Shown in pieces: positions 49,248-61,876 of a stretch of DNA of 64,000 bases. The position numbers and the translations under genes are program-made. Within the stretch, counting starts at the first letter, position 1, and each line of letters begins with the position of its first letter. The notes beneath the pieces were generated by a model. That model saw nothing but the letters and a program-made list of their open reading frames with translations, was not told where the DNA came from and made no database searches. The stretch covers positions 59,841,555-59,905,554 of the forward strand of contig NC_092232.1 of the NCBI RefSeq assembly GCF_036320965.1, in the 5' to 3' direction. Origin of the DNA: Panulirus ornatus (Eukaryota; Arthropoda; Malacostraca; Decapoda; Palinuridae).

Positions 49248-49597
49248 CCGCAGTCATGTTGGCAACGCTGGTCACTGGTGATGGCTTAGTCCCGGCGACT
49301 CCACTTCCCCCCTGGCCGTCTGGGGGGGCGCTCCAATCTGGACTTTTTTTCGCTCTGGATATTTCTTTTTGTCTCCTACTTGTTATCTTAAATAATCAAC
49401 ATAATGTAGATGTTCACCGCAATATAATGATACTGTGTACGCAGAGATATAAAACTGATACAGTATCGATTTAAATATTAACGACAAAATTGGCGGTCAA
49501 AATAGCAACAACCAATGAGGTGTGCGTGTCAGGTAGCCGGCCTGGAGGGAAGTGGAGTGGGCCGGTTATGGTAGTAGTGTTGCCAACATGACTGCGG
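49248..49597. mobile_element. MITE-like element with 19-bp perfect terminal inverted repeats
   Basis: CCGCAGTCATGTTGGCAAC at 49248-49266 is perfectly inverted at 49579-49597. A second inverted word (GACTCCACTTCCC against GGGAAGTGGAGT) lies inside. About 350 bp with no transposase. No clear target-site duplication was seen. A 72-codon frame at 49256-49474 overlaps the terminal repeat and is unlikely to be a gene. Confidence 0.65.
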
Positions 49598-49782
49598 TAT
49601 AGCTATAGGTAATGATAGACTTTACGTTTGTCTTACACAACAACACAGAGCCGGGCCCCCGGGGAACTGAGTGAGTCTTTACCTTTCCAAGGTTTCTGGG
49701 AATCGAGACTAAACACTGGAGACTGAGTTTATATCCCTCATACATCAGTATTATAAGGATCCGTTATACTGCTTCCAGCAAT

Positions 49783-49786
<4 letters not shown>

Positions 49787-49851
<65 letters not shown>
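49787..49851. repeat. (GA)n microsatellite
   Basis: GA dinucleotide tract. The following 49852-50249 has no recognised gene. Confidence 0.95.
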
Positions 49852-49855
<4 letters not shown>

Positions 49856-50249
49856 ATGGTGTTGTGTGATTAGAATAACCATACAGGACGAACAGGAACA
49901 TTAGTTTATTGCAGTAACATGACAAATTAACCTTAATTACATTTAATGTGACCTTCATCCCCCAGCCACGGCCATCAACAACTTGGTGAATCCTTGTGGC
50001 AACACAATGGACGAAGTTTGTGCATAAAGAGAAGAATGACACAACAATACCAGGCATTAGAAGCCTGCCATATGTAGGATAACCAGACTTACATTCTCTC
50101 GAAGGCCACACAATGAGGGCTCATGTGATACAGGTTTAGAAAAGCAGGTTTGTTGATTGATACAGACCAGACCTTACATTTTAGCCTGACAACAATGAAC
50201 CTTTATTACCATGAATTTCCATAAGACAACAAACAAACAGAGAAAAAAA

Positions 50250-50842
50250 AGATCAATACCTGGCCATAGATATGTCTCAAGATATCTTGCTATATATAAA
50301 GACTGTAAAGATCAATATATGACCATAGATATGTCTCAAGATATCTTGCTATATATAAAGACTGTAAAGATCAATATATGACCATAGATATGTCTCAAGA
50401 TATCTTGCTATATATAAATACTGTAAAGATCAATATATGACCATAGATGTGTCTCAATATATCTTGCTATATATAAAGATTGTAAAGATCAATATATGAC
50501 CATAGATATGTCTCAAGATATCTTGCTATATATAAAGACTGTAAAGATCAATATATGACCATAGATATGTCTAAAGATATCTTGCTATACATAAAGACTG
50601 TAAAGATCAATATATGACCATAGATATGTCTCAAGATATCTTGCTATATATAAAGATTGTAAAGATCAATATATGACCATAGATATGTCTCAAGATATCT
50701 TGCTATATATAAAGACTGTAAAGATCAATATATGACCATAGATATGTCTAAAGATATCTTGCTATATATAAAGACTGTAAAGATCAATATATGACCATAG
50801 ATATGTCTCAAGATATCTTGCTATATATAAAGACTGTAAAGA
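50250..50842. repeat. 59-bp tandem repeat
   Basis: Ten units of 59 bp with GATCAATATATGACCATAG, a central palindrome AAGATATCTT and a TATATATAAAG word. Divergence is low. It is non-coding. Confidence 0.9.
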
Positions 50843-52739
<1,897 letters not shown>

Positions 52740-53880
52740 AAAATAAGAAATATAGGAGAATGTTCGTGACCGGTGTTGGGAGGAGACCATACACTGTTCA
52801 CCAGCCTTACGTATACAAGAGGTGTGGGAGTGGGTCGTCAACACAGCTCAGTGAGACACCAACAGTGGCAGTTAATTGTCAGAAGCGTTTCAAGTGAGCA
52901 GTTGCAAGGTGTGGTAATGGTGGTCAGGAAGGCTGTTCCTTGTAGCTCGCTAGTTAGCCCAGAGTTGAACGAGGCGGAGCTCAGTAGTGTACCTTTGTCG
53001 TGTGTAATGACTGGATCATCTCTGCCACGTGAAGCAATCTACTAATCAATAGTTATGGAGTCAGGATTCATATATGACAACAAATAGTTAGATAGATTGT
53101 TGTTGTTAGATTGGGTAGGTGTCCGGCTGACATGGGCCCTTGTCTTACGACAGCCCGTTCTTAGAAGTCTGTTTACTGTACAGTTATGTTATTGTTAGAG
53201 TCACCAGGAGGTCTCCTCGTAGCAGTTATCTACTGTCGTTGTCACACTAGTGAGGTCTTCACCTACCTGTTGTTTGTTGTCGTTGTTAGATTTTCTAGGT
53301 TTACGTCCTACATCTAGAGTGTGGACGGCCCGTTCTCTGATCTAGTTTAACAGGTCATTTCTTGTTTACAGATTCGTCAGGTCCTTGCCTGGCTCGGGCA
53401 CTTATCATACGGGCTCTGTAATACGTATGTTTTATTATCTCTGAATTTACAGCTATCAACAAGTAAAGTTCGTTAACCAGAATGTGTACCGTACGGAAAA
53501 GCAAACAAATAACACAATTTGCAAGATGATAACAGTCGATATTAGCCATCAGCAGGTAAGGTCATCAAGCCGCACCATACATACGTCAGACAGTAACATC
53601 AGTTGTATAACAGGATGTATATATGTTGTTGGATTTAAGGGCTATCACCTAAAGGTCATGAAGCCAGAATGTGAACCATAAGTTCAACATAAAATGATCG
53701 TCCAGGTCCAGCAGGTAGCTGCATATGAAGCTATGAATGTCTGTCTTGATTACTGACGACGTAGAGGGAAGGGTTTGGGTAGGAAAGGAATTCGGGAGGA
53801 GTATTTTGAGGGGTTCTCGGGAGTGTGATGAGTAGGGACACAAAAATAGTCCTTCTCAGGAGGAGGGTAACAGGTCCTGA
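52740..53880 (-). repeat. Block W, copy 2
   Basis: Inverted partner of 500-1260, best conserved at 52755-52830 and 53570-53840. The middle is more diverged and longer than in copy 1. No conserved reading frame. Confidence 0.6.
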
Positions 53881-54169
53881 GGCTCAGCCCAGGTGATGGT
53901 GTGAGCAGTACACACATCACCAGCACACCTTTGATGGCGCTCCTACACCTTCGTGGCTGCTGCACTCCACACAGGAGCAGGGGATGATGGCACATATCTA
54001 TGAAGCGAAAAGGTTTTCGATGAGACTGTGCTATTTCTTCCCTTCCCTGGTCGATGATACAGCCTTTCCCCAAGGTTACTTGTCATTCCTGGTGTAACGA
54101 CTTATGGGTTGAGTCCGGTAACACCTTTTGAATAATAGTATGGAACAGAGTGGAGTGACCAAGATGAAC

Positions 54170-54990
54170 AGTGTGTTCTGCACTTCAACTGATTAATTAT
54201 ATGATAAGAATTAAGAGAATTACACACCATAAATGTCACTTGCAAAGATCAAGCCAGAGATGAAGCATAGATAACTAGAAGGGTTAAGGAAACAAAAATT
54301 GTAAAATACCTTTACCCGGGATGAGTAGCACCTGTGGCAATGGACACACCTTCGTAATGCTTGATCACTTACAAGCGACAAACTATGATACGTAAACCTT
54401 AGGTACTGTTCGTCAGGAGAACAATTTACAAATATTCATAAAAGACATATATATGTTAGATATATCTTTATCCGAGACGTGTAACACTTGTGTGGATAGA
54501 CACAGCTTTGTAATGCATGATCCATTACACGAAATGAACTTCACTAACGAAGAGTTATACAACGCGTCGTTGAAGAACATTAATCAAATACCTATACAGA
54601 ATTTTTATGTTACGTAAAAGATATTTCTTGATAGCAGTAAACACAAGAAATGGTGACGAAAGAAAAGGGATGTAGAGGTAAATATTTTGTTAAAAAATGA
54701 ATTGCTCCTGCCTTAAACTAGCTCCTTGCAATGGATTTTGTTTTAGATACCCACAGTAAGATATATTGTGTGATTAATCACTATAAATGTTTATGTTTAA
54801 CAGATCTTTTATTTCTTATAGTATTTCACTGATTCAGGTTTAAGAACCTTGGTTCTGAACAACCATTATAATGCAACACAATACATATTTATCATAAATA
54901 AATCATTTATCACAATAACCATTATGTTTGTACCAGATTCTTTAAGTCCTCAATCACGTTTGTTAATATATAAGGAATTTTTCCGCCACA
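54170..54990 (+). repeat. Block Z, copy 3
   Basis: Direct repeat of 27560-28380 without the tRNA-like gene. After TTTTTCCGCCAC the sequence continues differently. The stretch 53881-54169 has nothing recognised. Confidence 0.7.
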
Positions 54991-55119
54991 TTTCAATACA
55001 TAACATATATCTACACGTGTGGAAATATATGTATATGTTTTTATAAATTTTTCTTTGGCTTTTATAATTAAGGTGTAAGATATCCTTCTGAAGAGAATAC
55101 TAGATAATATTATAGGTTA

Positions 55120-55174
<55 letters not shown>
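55120..55174. repeat. (GT)n microsatellite
   Basis: GT tract, paired in inverted sense with the CA tract at 55287-55431 across a 112-bp spacer. The same arrangement is present at 63772-64000. Confidence 0.95.
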
Positions 55175-55177
<3 letters not shown>

Positions 55178-55284
55178 CCCACATAGGAGTGAAAACATAT
55201 TTTACACTTACAAGGTTAAGAGACGGGGCAACACGAGTGTACAAATCCTTCCTCAAAAGACTCACGTGATAATGATTAAAGTAG

Positions 55285-55286
<2 letters not shown>

Positions 55287-55343
<57 letters not shown>

Positions 55344-55346
55344 GCA

Positions 55347-55431
<85 letters not shown>
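55287..55431. repeat. (CA)n microsatellite
   Basis: CA tract with two CAAACACG-type interruptions. Together with the GT tract upstream it can form a long hairpin. Confidence 0.95.
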
Positions 55432-55435
<4 letters not shown>

Positions 55436-55442
55436 CGGCGCT

Positions 55443-56400
55443 TTCAATTTTTGATGTAGATTGATTTCCTATCTTAGTTTCATCTACGGAATTCTACATC
55501 TTCAGTTCAGCACAACATTGTGGTAATGAAGGGAAAGTCACCACATTTACAAGCCGAATGCACGTAGCTTATCCCACCTCGTTGGAGAGAAAACTTACCT
55601 GTATTTGAATTAATGAACGGGCACAGAGAAGAGAAAATTTTATCACACATTTATTATACAACTATATAATTCATATAATATACATTACCACATTTCCTGC
55701 ACTTTCCATCACAAATTTGCTGAGGTTATAACCTTGTAGTTACCATTACCTTACAACCTTAAGGATGGTGGTCTACAACACCTCTAGATTGATGGAGAAA
55801 ACGAAAAGTTTCGTTTTACTATTAAGACCACAGAAATACGGTAATTCCACATCACTACCACTAACTACTAGTTATTTTACTTGTTGATTTTCACGGCTAA
55901 GATTTTCATCCTCTGAGCGAAGCCATACAATAATCGTCCTTATCTACTCTGAGCATTGGATAGCCTCCTGATGATCAAGATTGCTGTTTTGGTTGTCCGT
56001 TTCCCTTGTTACTGCTGCGCCTCACTGCACACCTTACATGAGTGCCTTCCACAGTATTAGGGACAGCTGCTGGGCCTCACTGTAGCTACTTCTGGGACGG
56101 TTGCCAATCTTCCTCGTATTCCCTCATGACCACAGCGCCAAACCGACTCCCGCCATCAGGCCGAAACGCACAAACATTTCTGACAAAATTGAGACAACCG
56201 ATTTCGCGTCAGTTTTGACACCATGTGAATTTATACGACAATTACGTTCAAGATGCTTGGTTTTTCGTTCATGGATTGAACAGAAGCAACCAACGATGGT
56301 TGCTACTGCCCAATCCATGAAGTCCCCCCCACCACGGAAAGGTAACCAAGCTTCGGGGGGGATGGGTGTTTACCCTGACGCCAACGGAGAAACTCAATAT
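55443..56400 (+). repeat. Block Y, copy B (truncated)
   Basis: Direct repeat of 37957-38915. Homology stops at GGAGAAACTCAATAT, where unrelated sequence and then the WH2 gene begin. The homology with copy C continues leftward through the microsatellite pair. Confidence 0.8.
56270..56319. ncRNA. Conserved stem-loop in block Y, copy B
   Basis: Same hairpin as at 38784-38832, base-paired segments unchanged. No evidence of transcription. Confidence 0.3.
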
Positions 56401-56592
56401 TAGTGCAGAGATCTTTTCCTCGGTAAAGAAAGTGTAGCCGGACTCCGCCCTCATGAGGTTACTGCACGACAGCAAAGATCACCCTTTGGTAGGCTGTGCT
56501 ATAGGCAGCACAGCTCCGTCAAAGATCTCACTCCATAAGTGAACTTATATAGATTCCTTTTTTAACATTTTGTCTTGTCTATAAGGAACTCA

Positions 56593-57294
56593 TCAGTTCT
56601 TCTCCAGTGAAAGCAAAAAATCATCGAGAAATTCATTTGCTTCCTTAATATCAGGATCTTGTGGCTCTGTGTGGGGGACGGGGCTGGTGGGCTGTGTGTC
56701 TGGCTGTGTCTGGGGAGCGGGGCTGGTGGTCTCTGTGACTGGCTGTGTCTGGGGAGCGGGGCTGGTGGTCTCTGTGACTTGCTGTGTCTGGGAAGGCTGG
56801 GTCTCTGTGACTGCTGTGTCTGGAAGGCTGGTCTCTGTGGCTGGCTGTGTCTGGAGATCAGGGGAAGTCTTGGGCATAAATTTCAATATACTGTGAGCGA
56901 TATCGTCTCTCAACCGATTCCTCTCGATCTTCTCTTGCACGGCCTTCATGATGCGTTTGGGCGGCTTTCTCCATTTTCTTTGCATTTCAGTTGGTGATCC
57001 TGCGCCATCGAGCCACATGATACCAGAATAGTATCGTTCCTGTTTCCCAACGGGTCCAATCTTGGTGTCACACATGATGCCGAGTGAACCCAAATGGCGG
57101 CCGATGTTTACGTTGGAAGCCACGGGCTCGTTATGTATCTTGCAGTAACTTTCATACCGTTGCTGCAGCTCTTTCCTGCTGATAAGGTACCGCTTCATAG
57201 TAATAGTCTTTCCCTTCATTTGAACGAAGGTATTCATGAAACTAACAAAGGAAGCCTTTCCTTTGTAATCCCGTTTGTAGTAACAGAAGGCCAT
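56593..57294 (-). CDS. Winged-helix protein WH2 with acidic C-terminus
   Basis: 233 residues from the first ATG at 57294-57292. Residues 11-95 align by eye with WH1: FVSFMNTFV, ISRKELQQRYESYCK, NVNIGRHLGSLGI, then a short wing and YYSGIMWL. A basic, helical segment follows (RKWRKPPKRIMKAVQEKI, 107-124). Residues 150-210 contain repeats of TETTSPAPQTQPV. The tail EANEFLDDFLLSLEKN (218-233) mixes acidic and bulky hydrophobic residues, like many activation domains. A sequence-specific regulator is inferred. It is a clear but distant paralogue of WH1 in the same cassette type. It might instead descend from a viral or transposon primase-helicase winged helix. Confidence 0.65.
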   Translation of the reverse strand: MAFCYYKRDYKGKASFVSFMNTFVQMKGKTITMKRYLISRKELQQRYESYCKIHNEPVASNVNIGRHLGSLGIMCDTKIGPVGKQERYYSGIMWLDGAGSPTEMQRKWRKPPKRIMKAVQEKIERNRLRDDIAHSILKFMPKTSPDLQTQPATETSLPDTAVTETQPSQTQQVTETTSPAPQTQPVTETTSPAPQTQPDTQPTSPVPHTEPQDPDIKEANEFLDDFLLSLEKN

Positions 57295-57439
57295 TGAAGA
57301 CGTGGATTGGGTCAGGCGAAGTAACACAGACTAACAAGATAGTCCTCTAATCAGTGGTTCTGTATCAGCACTGAACTCGAAATACGTCAGAACGACAATT
57401 TCAACCCAGGGCTGGAGGGCCAATTGATGATATTCTCAC

Positions 57440-57512
57440 GTCTTGCTCAACCAAGTAACCTCGGTTAGACCTTGCTTATATTCAAATATAGTAAAGTTAA
57501 TATAGTGAAGCT
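57440..57512 (-). promoter_or_regulatory. Upstream cassette of WH2
   Basis: On the minus strand: CTTCACTATAT (57510-57500), CTTTACTATATTT (57496-57484), CAAGG, then TAACCGAGGTTACTT (57467-57453). The last element is identical over 15 bases to the one upstream of the RRM gene. Confidence 0.55.
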
Positions 57513-57548
57513 TGATGATTCTATTCATATGTAAGTTGCAATGTAGTT

Positions 57549-57704
<156 letters not shown>

Positions 57705-57852
57705 CAATAATGGATGGAACTTGGCTCCTAAGGTGATTTTGTTGTTGGAGTGGGACCTCCAGCCATTCTGTCCACCTTTTCCCTTTCTAGACATGTGGTG
57801 GTGCATTGGGTAGTGTGGCAACCTTCGTCTTCATCTTTTTGGGTGCAGGCTT

Positions 57853-58255
57853 TCAAACCTCGTGGAGTAGTTGTGGGGTTTGCTTCTTTGCTGCACCCGA
57901 CATAGCCATCTGGGCGTAGCTATCTACCCGGGCTGGTGGGTCAGCCACCATAGCTACACGCTCACTCGGTACCTGGGCTGGTGGACGAGCAGCCTTCCTT
58001 TCTTCCATGGCTACAGTCTGCCTAACGACCTGGGGTTGTGGAGCAGCCATCCTTACTACCACCCAGGTTGGTTGGGCAGCCTTCTTTCGTTTCTTTGCTA
58101 CACCCTTCTGGTTGGGCTGGTTGGGCAACCTTCTTTTTCCTCTTCTTCGATACAACCTGCCAACCGAATTCGTCTGCTGGTGGGTCCGTTTCTTTCATGG
58201 ATACAACCTCTGTAGCCACTTGGGCTGGCCGGTCAACCTTCGGTTGTAGGTAAAA
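57853..58255 (-). pseudogene. Basic, Lys/Arg-Pro-rich coding remnant
   Basis: Two overlapping minus-strand frames (58219-58022 and 58155-57853) share the same style: PPADEFGWQVVSKKRKKK in one, GVAKKRKKAAQP and PPAQVPSERVAMV in the other. Repeats of the VAKKRKK and PPAQV type cross the frame border, so one gene with a frameshift is likely. Its GC-rich coding style matches the other accessory genes nearby. The family is unknown, and a nuclear, nucleic-acid-binding product is only a guess from the basic clusters. Confidence 0.35.
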
Positions 58256-58269
58256 GTATATATATAGAA

Positions 58270-59040
58270 TAATGTGGTTATCATCAGCAGCCAGAGGCCA
58301 TTCCTCCCTCCTTGCCTGTAGAGTTCTTGATTTTCTGGAAAGTTCTACGAGATTCTGGTAAGATAAATACCATTGAGAGGACGTTGTTAGGGGACAGTCA
58401 GGTTCAGTTTAGAGTTGGTTGTGGGATGGTCCTTTTACTGTGTCGTATCAGCCAGATGGGTATTTCTTTTCCTGATTTTCGTTAAAGTTTCTATTTTCTA
58501 GAGGCATAATGTAGAACACTATTTTCCCTGAGTTTATCAGTTTTGTTGTTATAATTTCATTATCATCATCTGTCTCATTATTGTTGATTTTCAGATATTT
58601 AATGTTATCTTCGTGTTTCCCGTGGAATCGTCTGACATCTTGGTACAAGACTTTCTGGTCACAATATTTCTGCACTGGGGAGTTGATCGTATTCTTTTAT
58701 TGCAGGTTTTGTTATTATCTTGCTTTACATTAAGGTCTACTGGAGGTTTTCCCAATGCTGGTTGAACATATGTCCAGCAACAGGAGATAGCGTAAGATAC
58801 AGTATTGATGAAACTTATCTATCTATATACCTATCTAAATATCGCTCTATCAATCTATCAATCAAACTATCTATCTATCTATCTATCTATCTTTATCTGA
58901 AAGTCAACAATAATAATATCATTGATATATGAAGTATAACAATGTCCTCTCAATGGCAATTATCTCACCAGAATCTTCTAGAACCTTCCAGAAAACTATG
59001 AACTCTGCAGGGAAGGAGGGAGGAATGGTCTCCGGCTATT
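58270..59040. repeat. Inverted-repeat unit 1
   Basis: The arm around 58275-58400 (CAGAGGCCATTCCTCCCTCC...) is repeated in inverted form at about 58920-59035. A (TATC)n tract lies at 58868-58892. The structure is the same as unit 2 but without tRNA-like ends. The interior has no recognised gene. Confidence 0.6.
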
Positions 59041-59162
59041 GATAAAACCATATTATTCCATATATATGTTTATATATACATATTTATGTATATATATGAA
59101 TGTATATATAACGTACAGAATAATGCAGCCATCATCAGTAACGAAGAAAACTGAAAAGATGA

Positions 59163-59233
59163 GGTCCCAACGAGATTCGAACTCGGATTGCTGGATCCAA
59201 AGTCCAGAGTGCTAACCCTTACACCATGGGACC
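59163..59233 (-). tRNA. tRNA-Gln (TTG), left arm
   Basis: 71 nt with acceptor stem GGTCCCA/TGGGACC, D-arm TGGTGTAAGGGTTAGCA, anticodon stem CTGGA/TCCAG with loop CTTTGGA (anticodon TTG), and T arm with B box GAGTTCGAATC. One T-stem pair is lost. It is close to animal tRNA-Gln. It reads outward from the inverted unit. Confidence 0.75.
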
Positions 59234-59980
59234 TGATAAGAAAAGATGTGATTTCATCTAAATGTTTTACATATAATCAACCAGAGGCCATTCCTCCCTC
59301 CCTGCCTGCAGGGTTCAAGGTTTTCTAGAAGGTTCTCGAAGATTCTGGTAAGATCATTACCTTTGAGAGGTCGTCGTTAGATGACAGTCAGGTTCACTCT
59401 ATGGTTGGTGTTTGTAGTTGGTTGTCCGAGGATGTTGTTATACTTGATCAATTTTGTAATTGTTGACTTTCAGGTAGGAAGTACTCATTTACGATGCATC
59501 CTTGTACTCACAACAACCTTATGAGTCACTTCAAGATTTATCTTCACTACAACTTTATCTTCACTACACTATTAAGGTTGAAGTCAATGGTCACATTCAC
59601 TACAATCTCAACACGACTGGTCTTATACCTAACCCATATTATCACTACATCCATGTACATGTATTTCTTGCAGAATAACGCAGATATCAATGATTTCTGT
59701 GAAAGTTGACATATACAGCCTTACGTATCTATCGATCTATCTAATATCTGTTTTTTACCTATCAATCTACCGATCTATCTATCTATCTATCTTTCTAAAT
59801 CAGAAAGTCAACAACAATATCATTAATGATACGTATAACTACGTCCTCTCAATGGCAGTTCCTACCCAGAATCTTCGAGAACCTTCTAGAAAACCTTGAA
59901 CCCTGCAGGCAGGGAGGGAGGAATGGCCTCTGGTTGATTATATGTAAAACATTTAGATGAAATCACATCTTTTCTTATCA

Positions 59981-60051
59981 GGTCCCATGGTGTAAGGGTT
60001 AGCACTCTCGACTCTAAATCCAGCAATCCGAGTTCGAATCTCGTTGGCACC
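59981..60051 (+). pseudogene. Degenerate tRNA-Gln-like gene with CTA anticodon, right arm
   Basis: Inverted partner of the tRNA at 59163-59233. The loop reads CTCTAAA, giving the anticodon CTA (amber-reading if functional). There is a C-C mismatch in both the anticodon stem and the acceptor stem (GGTCCCA/TGGCACC), so it is most likely a pseudogene. Confidence 0.6.
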
Positions 60052-60100
60052 TCACCTTTTCAGTTTTCTTAGAAACTGATGATGGAACTGAGCCATATAG

Positions 60101-61239
60101 TTGACCTTCGATGGACATATATTTCTTACGGCCCACCATTTTATTTAAGTATGAAGATCTCACGGCAGAGAGGAAACGTGTGATATTCAAAATCAAAAGC
60201 CGCAATTGCCCTCATGGTAATGGTCGACATGTTTGCAGACAGATGACACAGACATGTGAGAAGTTAGACAAATATGGACGTTCCTGGTTGCTGTATAGCC
60301 TAGGTTTATTATCACCTGTAATGAAGGAGAAATGTTGCACATTATTCCACACCTTTTTATTTAGGCTAGGTTAGGCTAGGATGAATAGGGTCCATAACGT
60401 AACAGAGCTGGGAAATGCATCATATCGGATCTGTATTTGTGCAAAATGGCGCAAGTTTGTGGAAGTGATTTACGCAATGCCGGAGAGAATCCACCTCCAC
60501 CAGAAATAATGTCTCAGACCATACAACATCTGCTGTTGGACGAGCAGGGGACATTAGACCAATATATTCCTGTAGTTTACTGCTGTTCCCAAACACGCAG
60601 CAAGACATTCGTAAAAGCGTTAAACTGAACTTTTCCATCGGTTTTCATATCTTTAATTACTTACACCAGTTCCAACAGATGGAAAAAATCATTTGAAAAA
60701 TCAGAAATTATTTGCCTATAAAAAGCATTTTGATCGATCGTACCAAATATTCAATTATTTATGTACCCGACGAAATATTCAGTCACTCCTATATCCAACA
60801 TTTTTCCCGCTGGCTGGTGCCGTTAAAGTCATATGGTAATTTACCGCAATTAGATTATGGATATATTCATCTATATGGAATGGCTCAGCGTGAAGAAACA
60901 TATATATTTTCACTAAATCCTCCTCTTCACTACATAGTTCTAACACATCTTGACTACACCATTGTATGACCACATTGTGTTCTTATCTTCACCACAGCCT
61001 CGGCAAAATTGATGTTTTCTTTACACATCAGGGTAGATGGCCATCTTTATGATGACAGAGAACACACATAACATATTAAACCACTTATCTTTAGTCACTT
61101 TAATCTAATTTCTGCTGATAAAAACGAATTATAATGAAAATCCTTGTGTTCTGTGACAGGACATTGTACGGGTGAAGGAACTGTTGTCAGGCACATGTAT
61201 TAAACTATTGAGAAATAAACTTAACTGTATTAAAGTATT
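60101..61239. other. No gene supported
   Basis: Several short frames (60111-60374, 60437-60628, 60712-60969) show no motif. CTTCACTACA near 60926 and TCTTCACCACA near 60983 are further examples of the cassette word. TAGGCTAGGTTAGGCTAGG occurs near 60363. Confidence 0.4.
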
Positions 61240-61335
61240 AACTTCACTATATTAGACTTCTCTATATTAAGCTATGCTAGGATATGATCAGTTCCCAGGT
61301 TATATAAGGGCGGGAGCCGGACCGAGAGCATCATT
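61240..61335 (+). promoter_or_regulatory. Promoter of the acidic repeat gene
   Basis: CTTCACTATATTA (61242-61254), CTAGGATATG (about 61277), TATA box TATATAAGG (61301-61309) and an initiator-like TCATT about 31 bp downstream (61332). This is the cleanest promoter of the family and contains the shared CTTCACTATATT word. Confidence 0.6.
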
Positions 61336-61412
61336 TGAGCTGTGACCTCTGTCGAGAGAACATCTCTGCTCCGCCTTGCAAGCTCCCTCAACCTTTCCTC
61401 GAACACTTCAAT

Positions 61413-61724
61413 ATGATAATGTTCACCAAGGAGGTAGGACGATCCTCCTTTGTCCAGGAGATGGAATTTGAATATGTCCATGTATTTGACATGGGCTATG
61501 GCTGTGTGGACATGGAAGTGGAATACCCAGACGTGGAAGTGATGGATGGAGTGGAACTTGGCTGTGTGGATATGGAGGTGGAATACCCAGACGTTGAAGA
61601 GAAGGATGGAGTGGAATTGGTGGAATACCCGGACGTGGAAGTCATGGATGGAGTGGAATTTGGCTGTGTGGATATGGAGGTGGAATACCCAGAAGTGGAA
61701 TTGGAGGAAATGGAATATGGGTGA
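61413..61724 (+). CDS. Small acidic repeat protein
   Basis: 103 residues from the first ATG after the predicted transcription start. After about 20 residues (FTKEVGRSSFVQ), the protein is made of units of about 20 residues such as GCVDMEVEYPDVEVMDGVEL, three to four times, ending EVELEEMEYG. It is strongly acidic, with no signal peptide or membrane segment. The repeats are degenerate at DNA level, so the frame is not a simple-repeat artefact. Function is unknown; an acidic adaptor or activation-type segment is a guess. It lies directly upstream of the broken RRM copy, on the same strand. Confidence 0.5.
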   Translation: MIMFTKEVGRSSFVQEMEFEYVHVFDMGYGCVDMEVEYPDVEVMDGVELGCVDMEVEYPDVEEKDGVELVEYPDVEVMDGVEFGCVDMEVEYPEVELEEMEYG

Positions 61725-61876
61725 AGCTGGTATGAACGCCATATGGATTTGGTGAAGGTTGACCTCGTAATGTGTTGACGTAAAATAGGTCAACCACTGT
61801 GACCATGTGGCGGGGAGGGCCACATCCACCAACCACGAAGCGAGCCCCACCACGAAGTATCCTTGCTGCATCCACG

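Larger units (their letters stand above)
59112..60100. repeat. Inverted-repeat unit 2 with tRNA-Gln-like ends
   Basis: The arm at about 59150-59480 matches 59800-60075 in reverse complement. Each arm carries, from the outside in, a CTGAAAAG word, a tRNA-Gln-like gene, TTTTCTTATC, and the CCAGAGGCCATTCC block. The centre (59481-59799) contains CTTCACTAC words and a (CTAT)n tract. Confidence 0.65.

Noticed and set aside
49256..49474. 72-codon frame near 49256
   Set aside because: It begins inside the terminal repeat of the MITE and has no recognisable motif.
45119..50842. Regular repeats considered as CRISPR-like arrays
   Set aside because: Units are contiguous tandem repeats without unique spacers, in a eukaryotic context and with no cas genes.
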